From Bacteroidota bacterium (lineage in GTDB: Bacteria; Bacteroidota; Bacteroidia; B-17B0; Aurantibacillaceae): DNA of 64,000 nucleotides. Below, in pieces: positions 29,142-39,100 of this stretch (its first letter is position 1; every line of letters begins with the position of its first letter). The position numbers and the translations under genes were made by a program. The DNA lies in the NCBI GenBank assembly GCA_016702705.1, contig JADJDM010000002.1, forward strand, positions 496,001 through 560,000, in the 5' to 3' direction. Under the pieces are notes generated by a model. That model was not told the DNA's origin, made no database searches, and was given only the letters and a program-made list of their open reading frames with translations.

Positions 29142-30284
29142 TTATAAAGTTCCTCTTAAAGCTTGTTCTCTTTCAATTGATTCAAACAATGCTTTAAAGT
29201 TACCTGCTCCAAATCCTTTTGCTCCTTCACGTTGAATGATTTCGAAGAATAGAGTAGGGCGGTCTTCAATTGGTTTAGTAAAGATTTGTAATAAATATCC
29301 CTCTTCATCGCAATCAATTAAAATTCCTTCTTTTGCCAAAGTATCAATGTCTTCTTTTACGCCTGGTATTCTTGCTTTTACATCATCGTAATATGCTTTT
29401 GGAGGTGCAGATAAAAACTCAACTCCACGGCTTCTTAAAGCTCTTACTGTTCCTAATACATCATCTGTTGCAACCGCAATATGTTGTACTCCCGAACCTT
29501 CGTAAAACTCAATGTATTCTTCAATTTGTGATTTCTTTTTTCCTTCAGCTGGCTCGTTAATTGGGAATTTAATTCTTCCGTTTCCGTTAGCCATTACCTT
29601 ACTCATTAAGGCAGAGTATTCGGTGTGAATTTGTTTGTCATCAAAAGTTAAAAGGTTAATGAATCCCATTACTTTAGAGTACCAATCAACCCACACATTC
29701 ATTTCGTTCCAACCCACATTACCAACCATGTGGTCGATGTATTTTAAACCTGTTGATGTCGGATTGTAATCCGATTTCCACTCCACATATCCTGGTAAAA
29801 ATGTTCCATTGTAGTTTTTACGCTCAACAAACATATGAACTGTTTCTCCGTATGTATAAATACCTGAGCGAACAACGTATCCATTTTCATCTTCCTCTTT
29901 AGTAGGAGCCATAAATGGTTTTGCACCACGCTTAACAGTTTCTTCGTAAGATTTTGTTGCATCATCAACCCACAGCGCAACAACTTTTACACCATCACCA
30001 TGCTTGGTAAGGTGTTCGTTAATTGGCGACTTAGAGTTTAATGGTGTTGTAAGTACAATTTTAATTTTGTCTTGTATTACTACGTAAGAAGCATAATCAC
30101 GAGATCCTGTTTCTAATCCTTTGTAAGCATACGATTGAAAACCGAATGCTGTTTTGTAATAATGGGCTGCTTGTTTTGCGTTTCCTACGTAAAACTCAAC
30201 GTAATCTGTTCCGTTTAATGGTAAAAAATCACCTGCTTCTGCGTAAATTTTTTCTAATGTTGGTGCAATATCTTTTGTGTTCAT
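29142..30284 (-). CDS. hppD: 4-hydroxyphenylpyruvate dioxygenase
   Basis: 380 residues from the ATG at 30284; an ATG 15 codons earlier adds a lysine-rich extension not usual in the family. It converts 4-hydroxyphenylpyruvate to homogentisate in tyrosine catabolism. The Fe(II) ligands are visible as His in YIDHMVGNV, His in GVQHIAVATDD and Glu in TLFFEIIQREGAKGFGAGNFKALFE, all in the C-terminal VOC domain. The N-terminal domain has GTDYVEFYVGNAKQAAHYYKTAFGF. The length is family-typical. A promoter lies 130 bases upstream and a strong terminator downstream, so it is monocistronic here. Confidence 0.93.
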   Translation of the reverse strand: MNTKDIAPTLEKIYAEAGDFLPLNGTDYVEFYVGNAKQAAHYYKTAFGFQSYAYKGLETGSRDYASYVVIQDKIKIVLTTPLNSKSPINEHLTKHGDGVKVVALWVDDATKSYEETVKRGAKPFMAPTKEEDENGYVVRSGIYTYGETVHMFVERKNYNGTFLPGYVEWKSDYNPTSTGLKYIDHMVGNVGWNEMNVWVDWYSKVMGFINLLTFDDKQIHTEYSALMSKVMANGNGRIKFPINEPAEGKKKSQIEEYIEFYEGSGVQHIAVATDDVLGTVRALRSRGVEFLSAPPKAYYDDVKARIPGVKEDIDTLAKEGILIDCDEEGYLLQIFTKPIEDRPTLFFEIIQREGAKGFGAGNFKALFESIEREQALRGTL

Positions 30285-30416
30285 TTTGTTTGGTTTTAAT
30301 TTTAATAATTCTACGTTTTTAATTCTCAATTAATAATTCTAAAATTATTAATTTCTTATAACTGCGCCATGTGTTGGGCTTGTGTATGTGGAATTGTATT
30401 AAACATATTATATCAA

Positions 30417-30446
30417 CAAATATAGTGAAATCAGAAAAAAATCAAA
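30417..30446 (-). promoter_or_regulatory. Promoter of hppD: TTTG and TATATTTG
   Basis: On the minus strand TTTG (30446-30443) and TATATTTG (30424-30417) are 18 bases apart. The hppD ATG follows 132 bases downstream, implying a ~125-base leader. Confidence 0.6.
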
Positions 30447-30453
30447 ATAAAAA

Positions 30454-31262
30454 TTACACGAATTTTAGCATGTCTGAATGTACCTTCATAGCTTCTTCCT
30501 TGGCTTTGGTCGCAAAGTCTTCCCCGCTTGATGCATATAGGATAGCGCGCGATGAATTAATAAGCAAACCGCAGTCTTTATTTAAGCCATATTTACAAAC
30601 CTCTTCCAAACTTCCACCTTGCGCTCCAACACCTGGAACCAATAAAAATGAATTTGGAATTATCGTTCTAATATCTGCCAACGATTCAGCTTTTGTTGCC
30701 CCAACAACATACATCATATTGTTTTCGTTGCCCCATTCTTTCGATTTTTCTAAAACCGATTCAAATAATGGCTTTTCATTGCTTTTTAAAAATTGAAAAT
30801 CAAAAGCCCCTTCGTTGGATGTTAAGGCAAGTAAAATGACCCATTTGTTTGGGATGGTTAAGAATGGTTTAACCGAATCGCTTCCCATGTAAGGAGCAAC
30901 CGTAATCGAATCAAAATTTAGGGTGTCTAAAAATGCTTTTGCATACATAGCACTTGTATTCCCAATGTCTCCACGCTTTGCATCAGCAATAGTAAAATGA
31001 TTTGGGTAGTTTTTATTTAAGTAGTCAATCGTTTTTTCTAAGCTTTTCCAACCGCTAATTCCGTATGCTTCATAAAAAGCAGTGTTGGGTTTGTAAGCAA
31101 CGCAATGCTCATGTGTAGCATCAATAATTGCTTTATTGAATTCGAAAATTGGATCTTCAGTGCTTAAAAGATGTTTGGAATTTTATTCATGTCGGGGTCT
31201 AGGCCAACACATAAAAAACTTTTTTTCGAACGTATTTGTTCTATTAATTCTTGTCTATTCAT
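30454..31262 (-). CDS. pyrF: Orotidine 5'-phosphate decarboxylase (one frameshift)
   Basis: It catalyses OMP to UMP, the last step of pyrimidine synthesis. The start reads MNRQELIEQIRSKKSFLCVGLDPDMNKIP. After a one-base loss near 31168-31172 it continues HLLSTEDPIFEFNKAIIDAT, then FTIADAKRGDIGNTSAMYAKAF with the catalytic Asp-Lys-Asp. It ends with the phosphate-binding region (LLVPGVGAQGG, INSSRAILYAS). Corrected length is 269 residues, fitting the long PyrF type of Bacteroidota. It overlaps the upstream phosphatase stop by 4 bases (ATGA). Confidence 0.9.
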
Positions 31263-31726
31263 TTTAATTCTTTTATTAATTCATCCGTTATTTTATCGCA
31301 AGCAGCATGTATTAATTGAAAAACTTCTTCGAAGTCTTTCTCAAACCCATAATAAGGATCAGGTACTGCTTTGTTTTGTGCAGGAAAAAGAGCATTTAAT
31401 AATAAATCGGTTGTCTTTTTATCATTTTCATTACGTGCTAGATGATTAATATCTCGCAGGTTGTTTGCATCTAAAGCATAAATTCTATCAAAATTATCGA
31501 AATCATTCACGCTAAATTTTCGCGCAACTAAATTGCTGATATCAACACCGTTTTTCTTTGCGTTTTTAATCGAGCGTTTATCGGGATGTGAACCAATGTG
31601 GTAACCTGCTGTTCCTGCCGAATCAACCTGTAGCTGCAAACCTTTGTCCTTAGCCAATTTGCGCAATACTCCCTCTGCCACAGGCGACCTGCAAATATTA
31701 CCTAAACAAACCATTAAAACCTTCAT
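31259..31726 (-). CDS. Low-molecular-weight protein tyrosine phosphatase
   Basis: 155 residues from the ATG at 31726. VCLGNICRSPVAEGVL contains the CX5R(S) active-site P-loop (Cys7, Arg13), and VPDPYYG carries the general-acid aspartate. It dephosphorylates phosphotyrosine or small phosphomonoesters; partners are unknown. A longer open frame extends upstream but would overlap the divergent kinase gene. The -7 element at 31762-31769 supports the chosen start. It is co-transcribed with pyrF (4-base overlap). Confidence 0.9.
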   Translation of the reverse strand: MKVLMVCLGNICRSPVAEGVLRKLAKDKGLQLQVDSAGTAGYHIGSHPDKRSIKNAKKNGVDISNLVARKFSVNDFDNFDRIYALDANNLRDINHLARNENDKKTTDLLLNALFPAQNKAVPDPYYGFEKDFEEVFQLIHAACDKITDELIKELK

Positions 31727-31761
31727 AAATAAATGCGAAAAAAACCTTATTTTTATCGAAT

Positions 31762-31769
31762 ACAAACAT
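31762..31769 (-). promoter_or_regulatory. -7 promoter element TATGTTTG
   Basis: It matches TAnnTTTG on the minus strand, 36 bases upstream of the phosphatase ATG. It lies in the 55-base divergent gap. Confidence 0.4.
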
Positions 31770-31781
31770 AATAATTTCTGA

Positions 31782-32624
31782 ATGATAATTGCGGATAGCG
31801 GAAGTACAAAAACAACTTGGCGTTTGGTGAAAGAGACAAAGGATAGTGTGGATATCTCTACAGAAGGCATTAATCCTTACTTTCAAACAAAAGATGATAT
31901 AGAGCAAATTTTATACACGCAGCTTTTACCCAATGTTGCCCCCGATTGGATTTCAACATTAAATGAGGTTCATTATTACGGAGCTGGCTGTTCTTCTCCC
32001 GAAAAGGTTGAAATTGTTGAATCGGCAATTAGAAATTGTTTGCCTAAATCCAAAGTAAAAGTTGACCACGATTTACTCGCTTCTGCTCGCGCTTTGCTTG
32101 GTAATACAAAAGGAATCGCTTGTATTTTAGGTACAGGTTCCAACAGTTGTTTGTATGATGGAAAGGAAGTTACAGAAAATGTCCCTTCTTGGGGTTATAT
32201 GTTTGGTGATTTTGGAAGCGGGGCACATATAGGAAAACAACTATTACAAGCTTATGCAAACGACGAATTAAATCCTGCATTAAAAGAAAGACTTGAGTCG
32301 CAAGGTGTGCAACGAGAAGTGATTTTGAATTCGGTTTATAAACGCCCTTTGCCTAATCGATATTTGGCAAGCTTTGCAAAGCTTGCTCACTCTCACATTC
32401 AAGATGAACAAGTGAATAGAATAGTGGAAGAGTGTTTCGAAACGTTTTTTAAATACCAAGTTGAAAAATATACCAATTACAAAGAATACAAAGTTAGTTT
32501 TGTTGGCTCGGTTGGTTTTCATTTTAGTAAACAATTACATACAGCAGCTGCAAACATAGGAATTACTATTGGGCAAATCTTACAAGAACCTATCGAAGGC
32601 TTAACTGCATTTCATTTAGCATAA
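31782..32624 (+). CDS. BadF/BadG-type ATPase, probable N-acetylglucosamine kinase
   Basis: 280 residues with the actin/hexokinase fold. The phosphate-1 motif is IIADSGSTKTTWRLV (residues 2-16). Phosphate-2 is KGIACILGTGSNSCLYDG, followed by SWGYMFGDFGSGAHIGKQLL. The adenosine segment is VSFVGSVGFHFS. Bacteroidota members are annotated as N-acetylglucosamine kinases; a role in amino-sugar or peptidoglycan recycling is likely but not proven. It ends 5 bases before the next start. Confidence 0.82.
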   Translation: MIIADSGSTKTTWRLVKETKDSVDISTEGINPYFQTKDDIEQILYTQLLPNVAPDWISTLNEVHYYGAGCSSPEKVEIVESAIRNCLPKSKVKVDHDLLASARALLGNTKGIACILGTGSNSCLYDGKEVTENVPSWGYMFGDFGSGAHIGKQLLQAYANDELNPALKERLESQGVQREVILNSVYKRPLPNRYLASFAKLAHSHIQDEQVNRIVEECFETFFKYQVEKYTNYKEYKVSFVGSVGFHFSKQLHTAAANIGITIGQILQEPIEGLTAFHLA

Positions 32625-32629
32625 ATTAC

Positions 32630-34135
32630 ATGTACAAACGCTCTCTTTTTTATTTAATTAGTTTTATTGAAGGAGCTTCAGTAATGGCAACTGAAATTAT
32701 TGGAGCAAAATTGCTTGCCCCGCTTTTTGGTTCATCATTGTATGTATGGAGCAGCGTAATGGCTTTAACATTAGGCGGTTTGGCTGCAGGTTATTTTTTT
32801 GGAGGAAGAATTTCTCAAAAAGAAAACAGTAAACGTATTTTATTTTCCACCTTTTTTGTAGCAGGAATTTTTATTATTGCCATTCCAGTTATACTTAATT
32901 TTTTATCGCCACTTGCTTTTAGTATGAATTTGATGGTGGCAGTTATTATTTGCTCAGCAGCTATTTTGTTACCAGCAGTATTTTGTATGGGAATGATTTC
33001 CCCCCTAATTATTCAAAATATTTCAGGAGAACACGATGGTGGTAAAAGAGCAGGAGAGATTTATGCAATATCAACATTAGGTGGAATTATTGCCACTTTC
33101 TTAACAGGATTTTATTTAATTCCAACTATTGGATTAACCTATCCCTTATTCATTTTCGGTTTTTTAATGATTGCATGTTCTCTGGTTTATTTTGGAGTTA
33201 AAAATGGAAAGACCTTGCTTTTAGTTTCTGGACTAATAGCAGCTTCAAGCTTTTTAGTTGCCGCAAAAAATGAAGATGCAAAACATGTAATTTACAAAAG
33301 CGAAGGTTTACTTGGTAAGTTAGAAGTACTCGAAACCCATTGGGATATGGACTCTACCCGCAAAGGAGAAAATCACCGTATCTTATTAATCAATAACATT
33401 ATCCAAACCTGGACCGAAACAACAACTAAAAAATCCTATTTAGATTATGTTGATCAAATAGAAGAGGTTGCTATTCAAATAAAAAAGAATAAGCCAAAAG
33501 CATTGATATTAGGACTTGGCGGCGGGGCAGTTGCAAATATGTTAGCCGAAAAGGGTTTTGATGTTACCTGTGTAGAGTTAGATAAACGCATTGCATTTGT
33601 AGCAAAAAAATATTTCTCTTTATCGGATAACGTAAAAGTAATTGAAGATGATGCTCGCCATGCTATAGAGCGTATGGATGAAAAGTTTGATTTTGTTTTA
33701 GTTGATTTATTTAATGGCGAAGTAACTCCATCTCACGTATTAAGCATAGAAAGTTTTGAGCGTCTGAAAAAAATAACAACTGATAGCACTTTAGTTTTAT
33801 TTAATACTTATGGCTATTGCAAAGCCCCAGCAGGCTTAGGTAATTTAGCTTTATTAAACACAATCAAAACCTCAGGCTACAATTACAATATCGGCTGGAC
33901 AGGAGAAATAAACAAAGAAGATTTCAGGAATTTTGTAATTGTAAGTTCGCGCACTTGGCTTCCAACGTTAAGTAAGGAATTTACTGAGAAAATAGATTTG
34001 AGCGGGGCAGAATTAATTACGGATGATAAACCCGTTCTCGAATTTCTAAATGCAAAAGCAGCTAAGAGATGGAGGTATTATTATTTGCAAAGTTTTATTC
34101 CAGGCAGGGAGAATGCGTATCCGGAGGAGAAGTAG
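32630..34135 (+). CDS. Membrane-anchored spermidine-synthase-like protein (fused MFS/aminopropyltransferase type)
   Basis: 501 residues. The N-terminal ~220 residues hold about seven membrane helices (LISFIEGASVMATEIIGAKLLAPLFG, WSSVMALTLGGLAAGYFFGG, and others). The C-terminal half is a Rossmann fold with KALILGLGGGAVANMLAEKGFDVTCVELDKR, VIEDDARHAIE and DFVLVDLFNGEVTPSHVLS, as in spermidine synthase. Genuine polyamine synthesis is uncertain for this fused group; some members may use other small substrates. It probably forms an operon with the upstream kinase. Confidence 0.85.
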   Translation: MYKRSLFYLISFIEGASVMATEIIGAKLLAPLFGSSLYVWSSVMALTLGGLAAGYFFGGRISQKENSKRILFSTFFVAGIFIIAIPVILNFLSPLAFSMNLMVAVIICSAAILLPAVFCMGMISPLIIQNISGEHDGGKRAGEIYAISTLGGIIATFLTGFYLIPTIGLTYPLFIFGFLMIACSLVYFGVKNGKTLLLVSGLIAASSFLVAAKNEDAKHVIYKSEGLLGKLEVLETHWDMDSTRKGENHRILLINNIIQTWTETTTKKSYLDYVDQIEEVAIQIKKNKPKALILGLGGGAVANMLAEKGFDVTCVELDKRIAFVAKKYFSLSDNVKVIEDDARHAIERMDEKFDFVLVDLFNGEVTPSHVLSIESFERLKKITTDSTLVLFNTYGYCKAPAGLGNLALLNTIKTSGYNYNIGWTGEINKEDFRNFVIVSSRTWLPTLSKEFTEKIDLSGAELITDDKPVLEFLNAKAAKRWRYYYLQSFIPGRENAYPEEK

Positions 34136-34153
34136 TTAAGTGATTTTGTTTTC

Positions 34154-34529
34154 TATTGGTTTTTGTAAGGTTTAGTTAAATCCATTTCAAACGTGCCCTC
34201 AGGCGGGTTGGGTAACGCTGAAGTGCCGACATTTTTTTCAGTTGTTGTACCAGTCAAAATATAATTAGCAATGGCAACGCATTTCATTTTTATTTCGCTA
34301 AGCCAATTTCTTTTTGTTTATTTCGAAAACATATTCTGGTTTATAAGTTAAATTTGTATTTATTACTTTCAACTTCGTTTGTGTAAATTCTACAATTTTA
34401 AAACCAAAACCCTCCAGAATTATTCTCAAATTTAATTATATAGCTATTGCCTTCTTTAGCTTTCCTGCAAGAAACGGCGAATGCTAATAAGAATAGTCCA
34501 ACTATTATTATCTTCAAATATGCTTTCAT
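34154..34529 (-). pseudogene. Small lipoprotein, frame-broken
   Basis: The start at 34529 reads MKAYLKIIIVGLFLLAFAVSCRKAKEGNSYIIKFENN, a clear lipoprotein signal with Cys21. It continues across two or three shifts as GFKIVEFTQTKLKVINTNLTYKPEYVFEIN, then CVAIANYILTGTTTEKNVGTSALPNPPEG and FEMDLTKPYKNQ, with a stop at 34154-34156. The total span fits ~125 residues. Function unknown. Breaks lie near 34400, 34290 and 34270. It is between the convergent membrane-protein gene and ruvX. Confidence 0.5.
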
Positions 34530-34567
34530 GGACATTCTTTAGTTTTGATTGTACTTAAATTAATTTA

Positions 34568-34984
34568 CTAAAATCCCTTCAAACTCATATAGTCTTGTAG
34601 CAAAATAGTTGCGCTCACCATATCAACGGTTGCTTTGTTTTGTCTGTCTTTCTTTTTTAGGCCTCCCATTAGCATTGTTTGATGCGCAATTTTAGAAGTG
34701 AAGCGTTCATCCAATCTATCAATTTTCATATCGGGGAATTTAGCTTGTACTTTTTTTACAAACTCATTTACTTTTGGAGCAATGCTTGAATCCTCGTTCA
34801 TTACCGTTTTGGGTAAACCAACAACAATACATTCAACGCTTTCCTTATTTATATAATCTTCCAAAAAGGGAATTACAGCTTTTGTTTCTAATGTAGTTAA
34901 GCCATTTGCAATTATTTTAAGCGAATCGGTTACAGCAATTCCCGTACGTTTTGTGCCGAAGTCAATGGCTATTATTCTTCCCAT
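34568..34984 (-). CDS. ruvX: YqgF/RuvX family nuclease (putative Holliday junction resolvase / pre-16S rRNA nuclease)
   Basis: 138 residues. RIIAIDFGTKRTGIAVTD (residues 3-20) carries the first catalytic Asp of the RNase H-like fold. IVVGLPKTVMNE, LDERFTSKIAH with the conserved Glu, and DMVSATILLQDYM with the last Asp complete the motif set. In E. coli YqgF is required for processing pre-16S rRNA 5' ends; resolvase activity is an older assignment. Single gene, divergent from rpoD. Confidence 0.9.
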   Translation of the reverse strand: MGRIIAIDFGTKRTGIAVTDSLKIIANGLTTLETKAVIPFLEDYINKESVECIVVGLPKTVMNEDSSIAPKVNEFVKKVQAKFPDMKIDRLDERFTSKIAHQTMLMGGLKKKDRQNKATVDMVSATILLQDYMSLKGF

Positions 34985-35116
34985 GAAGCAAAAATAAGCT
35001 TATTGTTTCGGGTTTTTGAACAATTTCTAAGTTTTTTTAACATAATTGAAACTTTATAGGAAGTCGGTCGTAAACAAAACGTATTTAATCTTCAATTACT
35101 TAACTTAAATTATAGC

Positions 35117-35983
35117 ATGAGACAGCTAAAAATTACCAAACAAGTTACAAATAGAGAAACTGCTTCCTTAGACAAGTACTTACAGGAGATTGGAAGGGTT
35201 GATTTGATTACAGCAGAGGAAGAAGTTGAATTAGCCAGAAAAATTAAACAAGGAGATCAGGCCGCATTGGAAAAACTAACCAAAGCAAATCTTCGATTTG
35301 TGGTTTCTGTTTCCAAGCAATACCAAAACCAAGGTTTGGGTTTGCCTGATTTAATTAATGAAGGAAACTTAGGATTGATAAAAGCTGCCCAACGTTTTGA
35401 TGAGACACGCGGTTTCAAATTTATTTCCTACGCTGTTTGGTGGATTCGTCAAAGTATCCTTCAAGCATTGGCAGAGCAAGCTCGTATAGTGCGTTTGCCA
35501 TTAAATAAAATTGGTTCTATAAATAAAATAAATAAGGCTTTTTCAAAACTTGAACAAGAATTTGAACGCGAACCAACAGCCGAAGAGATTGGTATTGCGC
35601 TAGATTTAAGTACAAATGAAGTAATGGAAACCATGAAAAATAATGGTCGTCATGTTTCAATGGATGCACCATTAAGTTTAACAGATGATGTAGGAAGTAT
35701 GTATGAGGTGATGGAAGAAAAAGATAGTCCAAACCCATCAAAGGGATTAATAGATGAATCATTACGTCAAGAAATAGAGAGAGCTTTAAAAACATTAACC
35801 ATTCGTGAAGCAGATGTTGTTCGTTTGTTCTTCGGCTTAGGTGGACAAAGTCCAATGACTTTAGAAGAAATTGGAGAACGTTTTGAATTAACTCGTGAGC
35901 GTGTTAGACAAATAAAGGAAAAAGCGGTGCGTAGATTAAAACATACTTCGAGAAGTAAATTGCTTCAAACTTACTTAGGATAA
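35117..35983 (+). CDS. rpoD: Primary sigma factor RpoD/SigA (Bacteroidota type)
   Basis: 288 residues. It lacks region 1.1, as is normal for Bacteroidota. Region 1.2 is SLDKYLQEIGRVDLITAEEEVELARKI. Region 2 is LRFVVSVSKQYQNQGLGLPDLINEGNLGLIKAAQRFDETRGFKFISYAVWWIRQSI. Region 3 includes VRLPLNKIGSINKINKA, and region 4 is GQSPMTLEEIGERFELTRERVRQIKEKAVRRLK. It directs RNA polymerase to TTTG/TAnnTTTG promoters, which are seen repeatedly in this window. Intact and family-length. Confidence 0.95.
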   Translation: MRQLKITKQVTNRETASLDKYLQEIGRVDLITAEEEVELARKIKQGDQAALEKLTKANLRFVVSVSKQYQNQGLGLPDLINEGNLGLIKAAQRFDETRGFKFISYAVWWIRQSILQALAEQARIVRLPLNKIGSINKINKAFSKLEQEFEREPTAEEIGIALDLSTNEVMETMKNNGRHVSMDAPLSLTDDVGSMYEVMEEKDSPNPSKGLIDESLRQEIERALKTLTIREADVVRLFFGLGGQSPMTLEEIGERFELTRERVRQIKEKAVRRLKHTSRSKLLQTYLG

Positions 35984-35987
35984 ACAT

Positions 35988-36016
35988 AAAGTCCCCTTCG
36001 TCAAGCTCAGGATGAC
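35988..36016. repeat. Interspersed repeat copy (CTTCGTCAAGCTCAGGATGAC)
   Basis: It lies right after the rpoD stop codon. It is the inverted partner of 36118-36146, the two flanking the rpoD terminator. Confidence 0.65.
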
Positions 36017-36045
36017 TTTATGTTTCACTTGAAACTTAGCAGAAT

Positions 36046-36085
36046 AAAAAAGGCTCCGAATCATTCGATTCGGAGCCTTTTTTTT
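36046..36085 (+). terminator. Bidirectional terminator between rpoD and the M43 protease gene
   Basis: A perfect 17-bp stem (AAAAAGGCTCCGAATC… / GATTCGGAGCCTTTTT) has loop ATTC, a T run on the plus strand and an A run on the left. It serves both convergent genes. Confidence 0.9.
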
Positions 36086-36117
36086 GTGAGTTAGGTTTGT
36101 TTAAATAAATCCTGTAA

Positions 36118-36146
36118 GTCACCCTGAGCTTGACGAAGGGTGTCGA
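36118..36146. repeat. Interspersed repeat copy, inverted (GTCACCCTGAGCTTGACG)
   Basis: Inverted copy of 35988-36016. Together they form an outer inverted repeat around the rpoD terminator. Confidence 0.65.
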
Positions 36147-36150
36147 AGAG

Positions 36151-39100
36151 TTATTTGTTCAACACAATTCTCTTAACTGTTTTCGATTTATCAGTGCCTT
36201 GGATAGTGATGAAATAAACACCATTAGCCTCATTACTGAAATCATAGTTTTTATTAAATGTTCTAGAACTATTTACTTTTTCTGAGTTAATTACTCTTCC
36301 TAATACATCAGAAATTTCTATAGTATAGTCGTTTTTCGCGTCTAATGAAATTTCAACAGTAAATGCACCAATTGTTGGGTTAGGATAAATGTTTGTAGCA
36401 ATAGTATTAACTACTTCTTTAATTCCAATTCCGTTTACCACAACAGCTGCTGAAGTTGCAGAACAACCATTTGCATCCGTTGTTACAACAGTGTAAGAAC
36501 CATTTTGTGTAGCAGTAATTGTTGAGTTAGTTTCTCCAACAAGTATGTTGCCATCTAAATACCATTGGTAAGATGTTGCTCCACTTGCAGTTAATGTATT
36601 TCCTGTTTGAGATACTGTTGGAGTTATCGCTCCAGTATTACCAACAGTTGTAGTCATTGAAAAAGAACATCCGTTCGCATCTGTAGTTGTACAAGTATAA
36701 GTTCCAGCAGCCACAGTATAGTTCATGATTGAAGTAGGAGTCCCTGCATCAAGTGAATAAGTAAATGGAGCTGTTCCACCAGTTGTCATACCAAATTGAA
36801 TTACACCATTCGCATTACCGCAAGTAGAATTACTATTTGTAACCACTAAAGCAGTAGGACCCGAAATATTCGTTACTGTTGTTTGTGAACTAAATGTACA
36901 TCCGTTAGCATCAGATACAGCTAATGTATATGTTGCGGCGCCAAGTCCAGTGAATGAAGTTGATGTTCCAAAAACACCCCCATCTAATGAATAGGTAAAA
37001 GGACCTGTTCCTCCAATTTGACCATTAACATCAATTGACCCGTCGGTACCTCCACAGTGTGTTGGATTTGGAGTTGCACTTAATGAAGTAGGACCATTAT
37101 TTACTGTTACCGTTGCAACTGCTGTGTTTTGACAACCAACTCCAGTTGATCCTGTTACAGTATATGAAGTAGTTCCTGTAGGATTAACAGTAATTGAAGC
37201 GGTTGCATCACCAGTATTCCATGAGAAAGTTGTTGCTCCATTTCCAGTTAATGTAGCAGATTGACCAGCGCAAATTGTTTGAGAGTTAACTGTTACATTA
37301 GGCGCAGCAGTTACAGTTACATTAGAAACAGCAGTATTAACACAACCATTAGCATCTGTACCTGTTACAGTATAAGAAGCATTTGAAGTTGGACTAACAG
37401 AAGTTGATGCTCCAGTAGCACTATTACTCCAAGTAAATGAAGTAGCTCCATTTGCAGTTAACGTTGTAGCAACACCAGAACAAGTTGAAGGTGAATTAAC
37501 TGTTACATTAGGTAATGAATTAACTGTTACCGAGCGAGTAGCTGTGTTTGTACATCCATTTCCGTCGGTTCCTGTAACAGTGTATGTAAGTGAACTAGCA
37601 GGTGTAAAGGCAACACCATTTGTAATACCGCCTGTCCAAGCATAGCTTGTTGCTCCACCACCATTTAATGTGATTTGAGTTCCAGCACAAACCGTAGCAC
37701 TAACAGGATTAGCTGTTGCACTTACAGTTGGTAGAGAATTAACAGTAATAGTTCTAGTTGCAGTATTAGAACAACCTGTTGCAGTTGTTGTACCAGTAAC
37801 CGTATAAGTAGTTGTTGCGGTAGCCGTAAAAGCCGTTGCGTTTGTAACTCCACCTGTCCAAGTATACGTGTTAGCTCCACCACCGTTTAGGGTAACAGAA
37901 GCGCCAGAACAAACAGTTCCACTAACTGGAGCAGAAGTAGCAGTAACTGTAGGTAAAATATTTACAGTTACACTAACTGTTTGCACAGCACCAACACAGC
38001 TTCCAGTAGTTGAAGTAGGGGTAACAGAATAAGTAACCGTTCTAGGAACACCAGAAGTATTACCAAGAGTGTTGTTGATAGTAGCACCCGCTTGAGCAGT
38101 TGTGCTTTCGCCAGTAACTTGTGCGCTGTTAGCTGCAATCCAACTATAAGAAGAAGGAATGTTACTTGTTAATGCAATAGCTAATGGAGTACCAGAACAA
38201 ACACTTGCAGTTGTTCCACTTGTCATTGTAGGAGCAGGAACAACTGTAACACTAACAGTTTGCACTGCTCCAACACAACCACCTGTTGTAGCAGTAGGAG
38301 TAACTGAGTAGGTTACAGTTTGTGTAGCAGTAGTTGTATTTGTAAGTACGTTATTAATTGTACCTGTTGTTTGTGCTGTTAAGCTCTCACCAGTAACTTG
38401 CGCATTTGTAGCAGCAATCCAACTGTAAGAGGAAGGAATACTGCTTGTTAAAGGAATGTTTACTGCAATTCCTGAACAAACGTTTGCTGTAGTTGCACTT
38501 GTCATTGAAGGTAAAGGGTTAACAGTAATGGTTCTAGTTGCAGTATTAGAACAACCAGTTGCAGTTGTAGTACCAGTAACCGTATAAGTAGTTGTTGCAG
38601 TTGCAGTAAATGCAGTTGCATTTGTAACGCCACCTGTCCAAGCATACGTGTTAGCTCCACCACCGTTTAAGGTAACAGAAGCACCAGAACAAACAGTTCC
38701 ACCTGCAGGAGTTGAAGTAGATGTTACAGTAGGTAAAATATTTACCGTAACGCTAACAACTTGAACAGCACCTACACAGCTTCCTGCAGTTGATGTAGGT
38801 GTAACAGAATAAGTAACAGTTCTAGGAACACCAGAAGTATTACCTAATGTATTATTTATTGTTCCACTAACTGTTGCAGTAGTAGTTTCGCCTGTAACGT
38901 TAGCACTATTAGCAGCTATCCAACTATAAGAAGAAGGAATGTTACTTGTTAATGCAATAGCTAATGGAGTACCAGAACAAACACTTGCAGTAGTTGCGCT
39001 TGTCATTGCAGGAGCAGGAATTACGGTAACACTAACAGTTTGCACAGAACCAACACAACCACCTGTTGTAGCGGTAGGAGTAACTGAATAAGTTACAGTT

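Noticed and set aside
31698..31907. Minus-strand upstream extension of the tyrosine phosphatase and its shadow frame
   Set aside because: The extension overlaps the divergent kinase gene and precedes the P-loop by 50 atypical residues. The ATG at 31726 with a -7 element upstream fits the family length.
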